Below, one piece after another: positions 27,617 to 36,370 of a stretch of 64,000 nucleotides of DNA. Position numbers and translations under genes: made by a program. The stretch is from Desulfobacterales bacterium. Its GTDB lineage: Bacteria; Desulfobacterota; Desulfobacteria; Desulfobacterales; JAIPEE01. Every line of letters begins with the position of its first letter. Position 1 is the first letter of the stretch. The stretch spans positions 51,525 through 115,524 of the forward strand of contig JAIPEE010000002.1 of the NCBI GenBank assembly GCA_021737275.1, written 5' to 3'. Below the pieces are notes generated by a model, which was given only the letters and a program-made list of their open reading frames with translations, did not search any database and had not been told where the DNA came from.

Positions 27617-28537
27617 ATGAATGAAAAAAAACGGAAAAATTTTCAGAAAATAATCTGGTTGCCGGCACTTCTTGTAATTGTCGGCATTATCTTTTTTTTA
27701 TGGCCTGGAAACGCTGAAGAAGAGGCAGATGTTTTTGTTCCAATATTATATGAAGGGCTTCCCAGAGGGTTGATGCTTACCGGGACACCCCTGAAAGGCC
27801 TGGATATAAGGGTACGGGGATCTGAAAGTGCTATTGCCGCTATTTCCGGGCAGAAAATTAGCTATAACATAGACCTTTCAGGAGAAAAGGCCGGAGTTAA
27901 TACGGTTTCTGTTGAAATTGATAGAATGATTGTTCCCTCAGGCATTACGATTATCAGCTTGAATCAGAACCAGGTCACCGTTGTCATTGAAAGACAAATT
28001 GAAAAGCAGGTACCTGTTCTTGTTCATCTGGTTGGACAACCTGCAGCCGGCCACAAAACGGTAAATGCGATAACCGACCCCGGTATTGTTTTATTGAGAG
28101 GCGCTGAAAAGCTTTTAAATCCCCTTGAACAGATTATGACCAAACCGGTTGATATCAGCAACCTGTCAGGGTCTGTAAAAAAAGAAGTTACATTGAATAT
28201 TCCCGAGGGCCTTGAAATTATATCATCATCTGTTTCCGTTCAGGCGGTTATTACAATTGATGAAGATGTTATCAATAAAAAATATGATGCCATACCCGTC
28301 AATGGTAAAGGTGGAGAAGGGAACTTCAATATCAGCCCCCAACAGGTCAATATTGAAGTGCGGGGCCCTGTCAATATCCTTGAAAAACTTGATATTGAAA
28401 ATAGAATTGATGTTTATGTAGATCTTACAGATCTGGATCCGGGAGTATATGTCCGAAGAGCAGTTATCTCTTTGCCGGTCGGAACAATACTCATCAGCGC
28501 AGATCCTGAAATTTTTACTGTTAAAATTCATAAATAA
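27617..28537 (+). CDS. ybbR: YbbR-domain protein (CdaR-like)
   Basis: 306 residues: a short basic N-terminus, one membrane anchor (about 13-30, WLPALLVIVGIIFFLWP), then tandem YbbR repeats exported to the periplasm. Repeats show the pattern of paired strands such as PVLVHLVGQPAAGHKTVNA and VNIEVRGPVNILEKL. In Firmicutes the family regulates the cyclic-di-AMP synthase CdaA, which normally precedes it. Here the gene before it is folP, with only 50 bases between, so no cdaA fits. Function without the cyclase is unknown. Confidence 0.85.
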   Translation: MNEKKRKNFQKIIWLPALLVIVGIIFFLWPGNAEEEADVFVPILYEGLPRGLMLTGTPLKGLDIRVRGSESAIAAISGQKISYNIDLSGEKAGVNTVSVEIDRMIVPSGITIISLNQNQVTVVIERQIEKQVPVLVHLVGQPAAGHKTVNAITDPGIVLLRGAEKLLNPLEQIMTKPVDISNLSGSVKKEVTLNIPEGLEIISSSVSVQAVITIDEDVINKKYDAIPVNGKGGEGNFNISPQQVNIEVRGPVNILEKLDIENRIDVYVDLTDLDPGVYVRRAVISLPVGTILISADPEIFTVKIHK

Positions 28538-28573
28538 CTGGAAGTTCAATAAGTTTAAAAGTGGAGTGACGCC

Positions 28574-29356
28574 ATGCTGCTCGTTATTGATATCGGCAAC
28601 ACCAACACCGTGCTGGGTGTATTTGATGGAAGCCGCCTGATAAAGGATTGGCGGATACGTACGGAAAGAGATACAACGGAAGATGAGCTGTATGCACTCT
28701 TTTCCAGCTTTTTTACGCAAGCCCATATTGATGAAGGTACGATTGAAAGAACCATTATCTCCTGTGTTGTCCCGCCACTGATGATGCCCATGGATGCTTT
28801 ATGCAGAAAATATTTAAGACATGCACCGATGTGGATTGATGCCCGCTCTGCTTCGGGTATGCCGATTCTGTATAATAACCCGTCTGAAATAGGTGCAGAC
28901 AGAATCGTCAATGCCGTTGCTGCATTTCAAAAATATAAAGTCGGCCTTATTGTGATTGATTTTGGGACAGCGACAACATTTGATGTCATTTCTCCCAAAG
29001 GAGAATATCTTGGCGGTGTGATTAGTCCGGGAGTCAAGATTGCCGCAGAAGCCCTCTTTCAGAAAGCGTCAAAGCTTCCCAGGGTAGAAATGTTTATTCC
29101 ACCAGCCACCGTTATTGGAAAAGATACCAACACCTGCATTCAGTCAGGCATAATTTATGGATATGCCGGTCTGGTAGATGGTATTGTGGGACGCGTTTTT
29201 GAGGAGATGACCGATTCTCAGCCAAAAGTAATTGCTACCGGTGGTCTGGCACCGCTGATGTATGGTGTATGCAAAACCATTGAAGTGGTTGAACCTCAGC
29301 TTGCCCTGGAAGGTCTGCGGATTATTGATGAGAAACAACGTAATGGTTTCCAATAA
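28574..29356 (+). CDS. coaX: Type III pantothenate kinase
   Basis: 260 residues. ASKHA-fold ATP site LLVIDIGNTNTVLGVFDGSR at the N-terminus, the pantothenate site IGADRIVNAVAA, and IDFGTATTFDVISPKGEYLG. It phosphorylates pantothenate, the first step to CoA, and unlike type I enzymes is not inhibited by CoA and needs a monovalent cation. GTGGAGTGACGCC precedes the ATG. The gene ends convergent with the zinc-ribbon gene, 24 bases apart; I see no clear terminator hairpin between them. Confidence 0.93.
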   Translation: MLLVIDIGNTNTVLGVFDGSRLIKDWRIRTERDTTEDELYALFSSFFTQAHIDEGTIERTIISCVVPPLMMPMDALCRKYLRHAPMWIDARSASGMPILYNNPSEIGADRIVNAVAAFQKYKVGLIVIDFGTATTFDVISPKGEYLGGVISPGVKIAAEALFQKASKLPRVEMFIPPATVIGKDTNTCIQSGIIYGYAGLVDGIVGRVFEEMTDSQPKVIATGGLAPLMYGVCKTIEVVEPQLALEGLRIIDEKQRNGFQ

Positions 29357-29380
29357 GTGTTCTGATTGCTAATGTCCTGG

Positions 29381-30040
29381 TCAAATATGGCCTGTAGCAG
29401 CAAGCGCTTCCATTAATGGTTTATAAAACCGCTCGTTATCTGAAATACCATGTGTCAGAATTTTTTCAAACTCATCGATATTCTTTAAGTTGATAATCTG
29501 GTTGACGCTTTTGTTAAATGCCGCCATGTTATCCATTGTTCTGAACTTTTTTGTAAGCAGAGAAACATAGATATGTCTTCTGGTAACCATGCCGAGCTGT
29601 TCTATGTATCTATGGATATGATTTTCATTCGGGTTGGAAGTACCAAACAGTTCATTAAGCACAATAAGATCAAAAACGTGAAAACGCATTTGTTTGAGGG
29701 CATCTTTCACTGCATCGGGTTCGGTCGTATGATAACCCATCTTTTTAACAGCAGCGGAGATCTTGGCGCGGAGTTCAGGATCCTGTTCGCAAATCAACGC
29801 CGTTTTCATCCCTTCTTCCAGAAAGTCAAAGGGCTTGTCTCCGGCATCATAAGACTCGGATGATATTTCCTTTAGAAGTGTATTCTCATCTTCATTGTCT
29901 GATGAATCATTATCAGTTCCAGGTTTGACAGAAATTTTGTTTTTACACCTGGGACAGGTTATTGAAAAAGCCTTGTCTTCCGGTATTTTTTCTTCCGGTA
30001 TATTAAATTTGCTGCTACACTGTTCACATACAACTTCCAT
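29381..30040 (-). CDS. MJ0042-type zinc-ribbon protein with a receiver-like domain
   Basis: 219 residues. Residues 1-36 form a zinc ribbon, C5-x2-C8 and C29-x2-C32 (CEQCSSKFNIPEEKIP then CPRC), as in MJ0042-type proteins. An acidic linker (40-75) leads to a domain starting MKTALICEQDPELRAKISAA and continuing through FDLIVLNELFG. It has the fold rhythm of a response-regulator receiver, but the phosphorylatable Asp region reads LIVLNE rather than LxLxDxxMP, so it is likely non-phosphorylated. It lies 40 bases behind two PilT-type ATPases on the same strand, which suggests a link to pilus retraction or surface behaviour. No enzyme motif. Confidence 0.65.
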   Translation of the reverse strand: MEVVCEQCSSKFNIPEEKIPEDKAFSITCPRCKNKISVKPGTDNDSSDNEDENTLLKEISSESYDAGDKPFDFLEEGMKTALICEQDPELRAKISAAVKKMGYHTTEPDAVKDALKQMRFHVFDLIVLNELFGTSNPNENHIHRYIEQLGMVTRRHIYVSLLTKKFRTMDNMAAFNKSVNQIINLKNIDEFEKILTHGISDNERFYKPLMEALAATGHI

Positions 30041-30080
30041 GACTTAACCTCCGGCAATGTGGGTTATATTGCCAACAATA

Positions 30081-31250
30081 TCAGCTCTGGCGTTTGGCGT
30101 ATCCGGTATCAATTTCAAGGCCTTCGATATCTGTGGTTGCCTGTCCGCGGGCACTCTTGACATTATCAATTCCGCGCCCGACAGCACCCTTTCGTGAGGC
30201 ATAGGCCAGAGCGGTTTCTTCAGTGATAAGCGCTTTTTCATACAGATTTACAATATATTTATCAAACGTTGTCATACCAAAGGCTTCACCGGCTTCAATG
30301 ATCTCATAAAAGGTTTTGCCTTCTGATTCACCATTCAGAATTGAATCTTTAACACGAAGGTTTGTTCCCATAATTTCGAAAGCAGCGACACGCCCACCAT
30401 TTACCTTGGGCAGCAGCCTCTGGCAGCCAATCCACCTGACTGTTTCAGAAAGCCGGATACGGACCTGGTTTTCCTCTTCAGTGGTGAACATGCCGAGAAT
30501 ACGGTTAATGGTCTGACCGGCATCAACGGTATGGATGGTGCTTAGTACCAGATGGCCGGTTTCTGCTGCATTTAATGCAATTTCAACTGTTTCCCTGTCT
30601 CGAATTTCACCAACCAGAATAACTTTCGGGGCTTGGCGCAACGAAGCCCTGAGGCCGCTGGCAAATGTATCAAAGTCAGAGCCCATTTCACGTTGATTAA
30701 AGGTGGATCTTTTGTGGGGGTGCTGATACTCAACCGGATCTTCCAGTGTAACGATATGGACTGATTTTGATTCGTTGATAACATCCAGCATGGCAGCAAG
30801 GGATGTTGATTTACCACTACCGGTGGCACCGGTAATCAGAATGATACCATTAAGTTCTGTGGCCATTTTATGAAAAACTTTTGGCAGATGGAGCTCTTCT
30901 ATCGTTGGAATCTTGGTTTCAAGTTTCCTTAAAACAACTGAAAGATTACCCCTTTGTGAAAAAACATTAACCCTGAAACGAGCCTTACCCGGCAACTCAT
31001 AGGAAAGGTCGCAGGAGCCTTCTTTTTGGAGAGTTTCTAAAAGCCGACGTTCACGATTAATCAGGTTCATGGCAAAAATTTCAGTCTGAAAGGGTGTCAG
31101 CTCCAGAAACGGCGGATCCAGGTCAACTTCTGTCAGGACACCATCATTTTCAACCTGAAATGGTTTGCCAACCGTGATGTTAATATCAGAGGCCTTTGCA
31201 AACGCGTTAAGCGTACGGGTCAGGATATGATCAACTTCCTGTTTTCTCAT
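30081..31250 (-). CDS. PilT/PilU-type twitching motility ATPase (second paralogue)
   Basis: 389 residues. N-terminal PAS-like domain (about 1-105), then the secretion ATPase core with Walker A GATGSGKST, Asp box VTLEDPVEY, Walker B region VILVGEIRDRETV and His box STIHTVDAGQTINRI. It lacks the AIRNLIRE motif of PilT near the C-terminus (NLRVKDSILNG is there instead), as in PilU-like accessory retraction ATPases. It would form a hexamer that pulls type IV pili back. Located 34 bases after pilT; its extra C-terminal residues (after about 350) are of unknown use. Confidence 0.85.
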   Translation of the reverse strand: MRKQEVDHILTRTLNAFAKASDINITVGKPFQVENDGVLTEVDLDPPFLELTPFQTEIFAMNLINRERRLLETLQKEGSCDLSYELPGKARFRVNVFSQRGNLSVVLRKLETKIPTIEELHLPKVFHKMATELNGIILITGATGSGKSTSLAAMLDVINESKSVHIVTLEDPVEYQHPHKRSTFNQREMGSDFDTFASGLRASLRQAPKVILVGEIRDRETVEIALNAAETGHLVLSTIHTVDAGQTINRILGMFTTEEENQVRIRLSETVRWIGCQRLLPKVNGGRVAAFEIMGTNLRVKDSILNGESEGKTFYEIIEAGEAFGMTTFDKYIVNLYEKALITEETALAYASRKGAVGRGIDNVKSARGQATTDIEGLEIDTGYAKRQS

Positions 31251-31284
31251 GATTTAACCTCTTTAAATATAGTTATGTTTATTA

Positions 31285-32367
31285 TTAAGCATCAGTAAAA
31301 TCTGAGGGTGGCTCCCTGAGCAGCGGCCGGAACTTCTGTTTTTCATTGGATTTGGCATAGGCTTCATCCGCGCTGATCATACCCTTGTTAAAAAGGTCCA
31401 TAATGGCATCATCCAGAAGCTGCATACCGTATTTTCGCCCAGTCTGAATCATCGATGGAATCTGATGAACCTTGGATTCACGGATCAGGTTTCTTACGGC
31501 AGGTGTTGCAATTAAAATCTCAAGAGCCGGAATTCGACCGATGCGATCCACCCGTTTAAAGAGAACCTGTGCAACAATAGCCCTGATACTGTCCGAAAGG
31601 TTGGAACGAATCTGAGCCTGTTCTGATGCAGGAAAAACTTCAATGATACGGTCAATGGTTTTAGCCGCACTGGATGTATGCAGGGTGGCAAAAACCAGGT
31701 GGCCGGTTGAGGCGGCTTCAATAGCCAGTGATATGGTTTCGAGGTCTCTCATTTCACCAACCAGAATAACATCCGGATCCTCACGTAGTGCGCCCCTGAG
31801 CGCTGTGGTAAATGATTTCGTGTGAATGCCTATTTCACGCTGATTTACAATGCAATTCCGGCTCTGGTGAACAAATTCTATAGGATCTTCAACCGTAATG
31901 ATATGGTCCTTGCGTAAATTATTGGCTTCATCCACAACTGCTGCAAGCGTGGTAGATTTACCGCTACCGGTGGGTCCGGTAACAATAACCAGCCCCCTGG
32001 GAAGTGTTGCCAGCTTGGGAATGACCGGCGGAAGCCCCAACTCTTTGGCTGTTTGAATGGTACTGGGGATTTCCCTGAATACGGCCGCAACACCATTTTT
32101 CTGCATGAAAAAGTTTGCCCTGTACCGTGCCAGACCGGGAATTTCATAACCGAAGTCAACATCACCCGTTTCTTCAAATACTTTAACTTTATCCTCGGGC
32201 GCAATTTCATAAATCATGCTTCTAAGGTCATCGTTGGAGAGTTGCTGGTATTTGATACGTTCAACATCACCTCTTATTCTTAAAGCCGGCGCCTGTCCAG
32301 CGACAAGGTGTAAGTCAGAGGCGCCCTGGTCATTCATCAGTTTAAAAAAAGCATCAATTTTAGCCAT
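31285..32367 (-). CDS. pilT: Type IV pilus retraction ATPase PilT
   Basis: 360 residues, typical. Walker A GPTGSGKST, Asp box ITVEDPIEFVH, Walker B VILVGEMRDLET, His box ATLHTSSAAKTIDRI and the PilT-specific AVRNLIRE (AIRNLIRE) motif. The hexameric motor depolymerises type IV pili, giving twitching and DNA uptake. The structural pilus genes are not in the window. It follows divIVA by 63 bases on the same strand and precedes the second PilT-like gene. Confidence 0.94.
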   Translation of the reverse strand: MAKIDAFFKLMNDQGASDLHLVAGQAPALRIRGDVERIKYQQLSNDDLRSMIYEIAPEDKVKVFEETGDVDFGYEIPGLARYRANFFMQKNGVAAVFREIPSTIQTAKELGLPPVIPKLATLPRGLVIVTGPTGSGKSTTLAAVVDEANNLRKDHIITVEDPIEFVHQSRNCIVNQREIGIHTKSFTTALRGALREDPDVILVGEMRDLETISLAIEAASTGHLVFATLHTSSAAKTIDRIIEVFPASEQAQIRSNLSDSIRAIVAQVLFKRVDRIGRIPALEILIATPAVRNLIRESKVHQIPSMIQTGRKYGMQLLDDAIMDLFNKGMISADEAYAKSNEKQKFRPLLREPPSDFTDA

Positions 32368-32430
32368 GGGATTCTCCCGGTTCTTTCAAAAGTTTTCGAA
32401 ATTCTGGAACAATCAAAGTTTATCTGAAAA

Positions 32431-32940
32431 TCAAACCTGTTGGGCCTGTTTCATTAGTTTGAGTTTAGCTTCTTCTGAATCTATCGTTTGGGCTGCGTTA
32501 TTTGTTATATCAAGCAGTTTTGTATGGGATTCTAAAATTGAACGAATTTCTATTTCAATCTGGACCCGCTGCCGTTTCAGTTCAGTAATGTCATCATGGA
32601 GTTGAGCAAGCCGGTTATGGGCCTTTTGTAAAATTTTTTCAGCTTTTATTTCAGCATCGGCAATAATGAGTTCTGCAGACTTATTGGCATTTTCTTTCAT
32701 CTGTTCAAGCACCTTTTGGGAGTTGAGCAGGGCACGCTTAAATGTCTCCTCACGCTCCTTGTAACCTTTACTTTCAAACTGGAGGCGTTCAATTTCTTCA
32801 TTCAGGGATACCGCTTCGTTTTGAAGCGATTCAAAGGCATTCGCCATCTGCTCAAGAAAATTATCAACTTCCTGTATATCAAAGCCCCTGAACCGTACAT
32901 TAAACTGCTGCTGTTGAATATCAAGCGGGGTAGTTTTCAT
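32431..32940 (-). CDS. DivIVA-domain coiled-coil protein
   Basis: 169 residues from ATG 32940 (AAGGTGG upstream). The N-terminal DivIVA lipid-binding signature is TTPLDIQQQQFNVRFRGFD followed by IQEVDNFLEQM (about 2-32), and almost all of the rest is coiled coil. Such proteins gather at curved membrane (poles, division sites). In this phylum the role is unknown, but it usually sits next to yggT, as here (10 bases), and near septum or cell-wall genes. It is shorter than actinobacterial DivIVA. Confidence 0.85.
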   Translation of the reverse strand: MKTTPLDIQQQQFNVRFRGFDIQEVDNFLEQMANAFESLQNEAVSLNEEIERLQFESKGYKEREETFKRALLNSQKVLEQMKENANKSAELIIADAEIKAEKILQKAHNRLAQLHDDITELKRQRVQIEIEIRSILESHTKLLDITNNAAQTIDSEEAKLKLMKQAQQV

Positions 32941-32950
32941 AAAGACCACC

Positions 32951-33256
32951 TTATCTCATTAATAATGTTTTGCCAAAGTGAATCATACTTTGGACTAAAA
33001 AATGCTGTAAAAAATATATGACAAGAATAATAATTAAAGGTGAAAGGTCTATGCCCCCAAAGCCGATCGGGAGTCTGGTGCGTATTTGATATAAAACGGG
33101 TTCGGTTATATTGTATATAAATCGAACAATTGGATTATAAGGGTCCGGGTTAACCCAGGACAGTACAGCCCGTATAATTACTATCCACATGAACCCCCAA
33201 AGAACAATATCAAGAATATTAGCTACAGCAATAATAAGATAGCCGGGAACATACAT
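32951..33256 (-). CDS. yggT: YggT family membrane protein
   Basis: 101 residues with two or three membrane segments (about 6-27, and 70-90). It bears the family signature ILDIVLWGFMWIVIIRAVLS followed by WVNPDPYNPIVRFIYNITEP. The family is conserved next to proC and divIVA/sepF in many bacteria and is implicated in division and osmotic balance; the molecular role is unclear. GAGG sits upstream of the ATG. First gene of the yggT-divIVA-pilT-pilT2 unit and divergent from proC. Confidence 0.88.
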   Translation of the reverse strand: MYVPGYLIIAVANILDIVLWGFMWIVIIRAVLSWVNPDPYNPIVRFIYNITEPVLYQIRTRLPIGFGGIDLSPLIIILVIYFLQHFLVQSMIHFGKTLLMR

Positions 33257-33497
33257 ACAGCTTCAACCTCATATAGAATATTAACAGGGGGAACCCCATA
33301 ATGCTCAAAATTATGATATAGACATGCAAAATTAAATATATTATTGGAAATAAGTCAAGAAGTTTCATTCATAAATATTAGAGATTTGCGCTTTCAGCGC
33401 GTTGTGAAATATAAATATTAATGATACTTAAGCGTCAGGTGAAAAAAAGCGGGTTTGTTTTAAGCAAAATGGATACTTTATCTTATTGGGAGACAAT

Positions 33498-34355
33498 ATG
33501 TCGGAAATAAAAGGAAAAGTTGGGTTTATCGGAGCCGGAAACATGGGTGAGGCTATTATTGGTGCAATTATCCGGTCTTCAATGATGGAACCGGCCATGA
33601 TAAATATCTATGATGTCAATCAGGAACGTCTTGAATATATGCATTCGGAATTTGGTGTCAGCACAAAGCAACGCCTTATTGATCTGTTCATGGACAGCCG
33701 GATTGTCATATTTTCCGTAAAACCGCAGCAGATCGGAGATGTGCTTTCACAAATTGTTGAAAGCCCGGATTTCAAGATAGAGGAGAGGAAAATTGTGATA
33801 TCCATTGCAGCCGGTGTGCCGCTTATAACATTTGAGAATAGATTTTATGGCTCTCTGGGCGAGGATGCGATGCAGAATCTGCCGATTATAAGGGTAATGC
33901 CCAATACGCCTGCGCTTGTTCTGGAAGGTATGTCCGGCATGAGCTCCAACCGGTTTGTTTCGGTTGATGACAGAACCGTTACCAGAGAAATTTTATCAGC
34001 CATGGGCAGTGTAATTGAGCTCGATGAAGGGAAACTGGATGCCGTAACAGCGCTCTCAGGTTCCGGCCCGGCCTATGTCTTTTATGTTATAGAATCAATG
34101 ATTAAAGCCGGTATTTCAGTCGGACTTGATGCCGGGGATGCAGCCACTCTTACGATTCAGACATTTAAAGGGGCTATAAAGCTGTATGAGAATTCCAGTG
34201 ATTCCGCAGAAGAGTTGAGACGCAAGGTGACATCTCCGGGAGGTACAACAGAGGCTGCCATCAAAGTACTTGATAAAGAAGGTGTAAAACAGAATATTAT
34301 CGATGCAGTCATTGCTGCAGCTGATCGTTCAAAGGAGCTGAGAGAACTATTTTAA
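33498..34355 (+). CDS. proC: Pyrroline-5-carboxylate reductase
   Basis: 285 residues from ATG 33498, with GGGAGA upstream. Rossmann NAD(P) site VGFIGAGNMGEAIIGAII, the RVMPNTPALV motif and the P5CR signature ALSGSGPAYVFYVIESMIKA followed by GISVGLDAGDA. The C-terminal signature is KVTSPGGTTEAAIKVL. It makes L-proline from pyrroline-5-carboxylate. In many bacteria proC, yggT and divIVA are in one operon; here proC is divergent from them across a 240-base gap in which I see no other feature. Confidence 0.95.
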   Translation: MSEIKGKVGFIGAGNMGEAIIGAIIRSSMMEPAMINIYDVNQERLEYMHSEFGVSTKQRLIDLFMDSRIVIFSVKPQQIGDVLSQIVESPDFKIEERKIVISIAAGVPLITFENRFYGSLGEDAMQNLPIIRVMPNTPALVLEGMSGMSSNRFVSVDDRTVTREILSAMGSVIELDEGKLDAVTALSGSGPAYVFYVIESMIKAGISVGLDAGDAATLTIQTFKGAIKLYENSSDSAEELRRKVTSPGGTTEAAIKVLDKEGVKQNIIDAVIAAADRSKELRELF

Positions 34356-34458
34356 GTATTCTGAAAGAGGGACAATATCATCAGCATTACAAACTATAGC
34401 TGATGGCGCTCACGTTGGTCTAATGATAATAATTATAACGGAAGATCTTATTTGATAT

Positions 34459-35148
34459 ATGTTTACTGAATCTATAACATATCCGGCATCATTTGTTGCA
34501 GGCCTGCTTTCTTTTTTTTCACCCTGTATTTTACCCCTCATTCCCGGCTATTTTACCTTTATTACCGGATTTTCTCTGGATGAACTAACAGATAAAGGAA
34601 ATGCTCACATCAGAAAAAGGGTAATTGGTTCAACACTATTGTATGTGGCTGGATTTTCAACTGTTTTTATTCTCTTGGGCGCTTCAGCTACCTATATTGG
34701 CCGGTTTATATTTCAATACGGTAATATTTTAAGAATAGCGGGCGGTATTTTTATCATTTTACTGGGGATTCATATTACCGGCCTGATCCGATTTAAACAG
34801 CTTGATTTTGAAAAAAGAGTTAATTTTTCTGCAAAACCCCTACACTTTCTGGGTGCTTTTGTTGTGGGAATGGCATTTGCTGCCGGTTGGACACCCTGTA
34901 TCGGTCCGATTCTGGGGTCAATATTAATAGTTGCCGGTGAGCAGGAGAGTGTAGGGCAGGGCGCATTGCTGCTGGGCATCTATTCTGCCGGCCTGGCGCT
35001 ACCTTTTCTGATATTATCTGTTTTTATCAACTATGTGCTTAAGTTTTTATCCAATGCCTCCAGAATTTTAAAATATATCAATTATATCACGGGCGTACTC
35101 CTGATTATGCTGGGGGTGTTGCTGATAACCGGAAAAATAATTTTTTAA
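34459..35148 (+). CDS. ccdA: Cytochrome c biogenesis protein CcdA (thiol-disulfide transporter)
   Basis: 229 residues with six membrane spans. The two conserved proline-flanked cysteines are in FFSPCILPLIPGY (TM1) and GWTPCIGPILGSI (TM4). CcdA passes electrons from cytosolic thioredoxin across the membrane to reduce periplasmic thiols, for example for cytochrome c maturation. That fits the thioredoxin-like gene 16 bases downstream and the multihaem cytochrome at 54 kb. Confidence 0.92.
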   Translation: MFTESITYPASFVAGLLSFFSPCILPLIPGYFTFITGFSLDELTDKGNAHIRKRVIGSTLLYVAGFSTVFILLGASATYIGRFIFQYGNILRIAGGIFIILLGIHITGLIRFKQLDFEKRVNFSAKPLHFLGAFVVGMAFAAGWTPCIGPILGSILIVAGEQESVGQGALLLGIYSAGLALPFLILSVFINYVLKFLSNASRILKYINYITGVLLIMLGVLLITGKIIF

Positions 35149-35164
35149 TCAGGAGTAACTTTAA

Positions 35165-35629
35165 ATGATGAATAATAAACGATTTTTTTTGATCTGTGTC
35201 ACCGTTTTGATAACCTTTTTATTTGCATTACCTTCATTTGCGGAAGAAAAGCAGATTACCTGGTATGGGTATGAAGCCGGGATGGCAAAAGGTTTAAAGG
35301 AAAAAAAGAAGGCCTTTATCTATTTTCATGCGGACTGGTGTATGTATTGCGGCGCGATGGAAAGCCAGACCTTTGCCGATCAGTCGGTTATTTCCTATTT
35401 GGGCAAGAATTTTATATCGATTGAGGTAGATTCTGATTTTAACAAACCTGTAGCAAAACAGTATAATGTCAGGGGGCTGCCCCATGTGGTTTTTATCTCT
35501 GAGGCGGGTGAAATTATTACCGGCCGACCGGGGTTTTTACCGCCTGAAATGTTGCTTAACTATCTGAAATTTATCCACACTGAAAGTTATAAAAAAATGA
35601 CAATAAAGGCATTTATTGAGAGCCTTTAA
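35165..35629 (+). CDS. Secreted thioredoxin-fold protein
   Basis: 154 residues. Signal peptide MMNNKRFFLICVTVLITFLF ending FALPSFA, then a thioredoxin-like domain with the redox motif CMYC in YFHADWCMYCGAME and cis-Pro region NVRGLPHVVF. It is close to the DUF255/thioredoxin_7-type periplasmic proteins. Probable partner or substrate of CcdA just upstream, so it likely reduces disulfides in the periplasm. AGGAG upstream of the ATG pair. Confidence 0.85.
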   Translation: MMNNKRFFLICVTVLITFLFALPSFAEEKQITWYGYEAGMAKGLKEKKKAFIYFHADWCMYCGAMESQTFADQSVISYLGKNFISIEVDSDFNKPVAKQYNVRGLPHVVFISEAGEIITGRPGFLPPEMLLNYLKFIHTESYKKMTIKAFIESL

Positions 35630-35644
35630 TTTATATATTTCTGA

Positions 35645-35902
35645 TTATTTTGAGTGGCGGCTGATATATCGAATAATTAATCGGACCGTTAGCATAATGA
35701 TGACCAGGCTGCTCAGGGCCATAATCAATAAAGGTGCCCAGAGGTGTTGTTGAAAAACTTCTGTTTCAAAGGCCACAGATATGCCTATCATGCCAAAAAA
35801 GAAAATAAGCAGCATGACAACCAGAATAGTCCAGCATGTCGGATTGGAATCGTACCATGAATGGACAACCTTACGGTATGAAGAGGGCTTATCTGTAATC
35901 AT
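35645..35902 (-). CDS. Small two-span membrane protein of unknown function
   Basis: 85 residues, not recognised. Two strong membrane segments (about 24-44 and 53-76) with a short loop, an N-terminal soluble stretch (MITDKPSSYRKVVHSWYDSN) and a C-terminal basic end (RYISRHSK), placing both ends in the cytoplasm. It is convergent with the thioredoxin-like gene and divergent from nrdD, and stands alone. Confidence 0.6.
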   Translation of the reverse strand: MITDKPSSYRKVVHSWYDSNPTCWTILVVMLLIFFFGMIGISVAFETEVFQQHLWAPLLIMALSSLVIIMLTVRLIIRYISRHSK

Positions 35903-36117
35903 AGCTCTTTAATGGCGCATCAGAATAAAAAAATCAAGCAGTTATGGGGCGCCTCTTTCTTAGGCGGCTCTATCGGTGCAAAATGGTATAACGTTTTTGA
36001 AAATCGGGTTATCCTTTTTTTAAAAAAGGGACTCAAAAAGGTGCGTTCAAAGCAGAAAAAACCGGTAATATTCTGTTATTCCTGAAAACTTTTCAACCTG
36101 CCTGTAAAATCAATTCT

Positions 36118-36169
36118 ACGCAATATGTTGATTTTTAATATTGACAGGCACAATATGTTGTGATAGCAA
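36118..36169 (+). promoter_or_regulatory. Pair of NrdR-like boxes with nrdD promoter elements
   Basis: CAATATGTTG occurs at 36121-36130 and again at 36151-36160, exactly 30 bases apart, on one face of the helix. The second sits in the palindrome CACAATATGTTGTG, matching the NrdR-box style (ACACwATATwTwGTGT). A perfect TTGACA -35 (36141-36146) lies between them. NrdR with ATP/dATP represses ribonucleotide reductase genes in most bacteria. The remainder of the 470-base gap (35903-36370) holds no gene; the leader to nrdD would be about 190 bases. Confidence 0.65.
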
Positions 36170-36370
36170 TACATTCGTAATATCAAAAGAAGTCGGCCTT
36201 TACACTTGCGGTAATCTCCTACAATTTTAATTGTATTTTTCCTGCACACACACAGTAGTGAAGGTTTTCTTTTTTTTCAAATTTCTGGTTGCGCCAATCT
36301 GAACAAAGACCGAGGAGCGCTTCAAATATCTTCAATAAAAACGTTTAGCAAAAAAACAAGAGGTGGAGTA

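Noticed and set aside
30081..32367. The two PilT-like genes as a recent tandem duplication
   Set aside because: Their protein sequences differ widely outside motor motifs, and one has the PilT-specific AVRNLIRE and the other does not; they look like long-separate PilT and PilU types.
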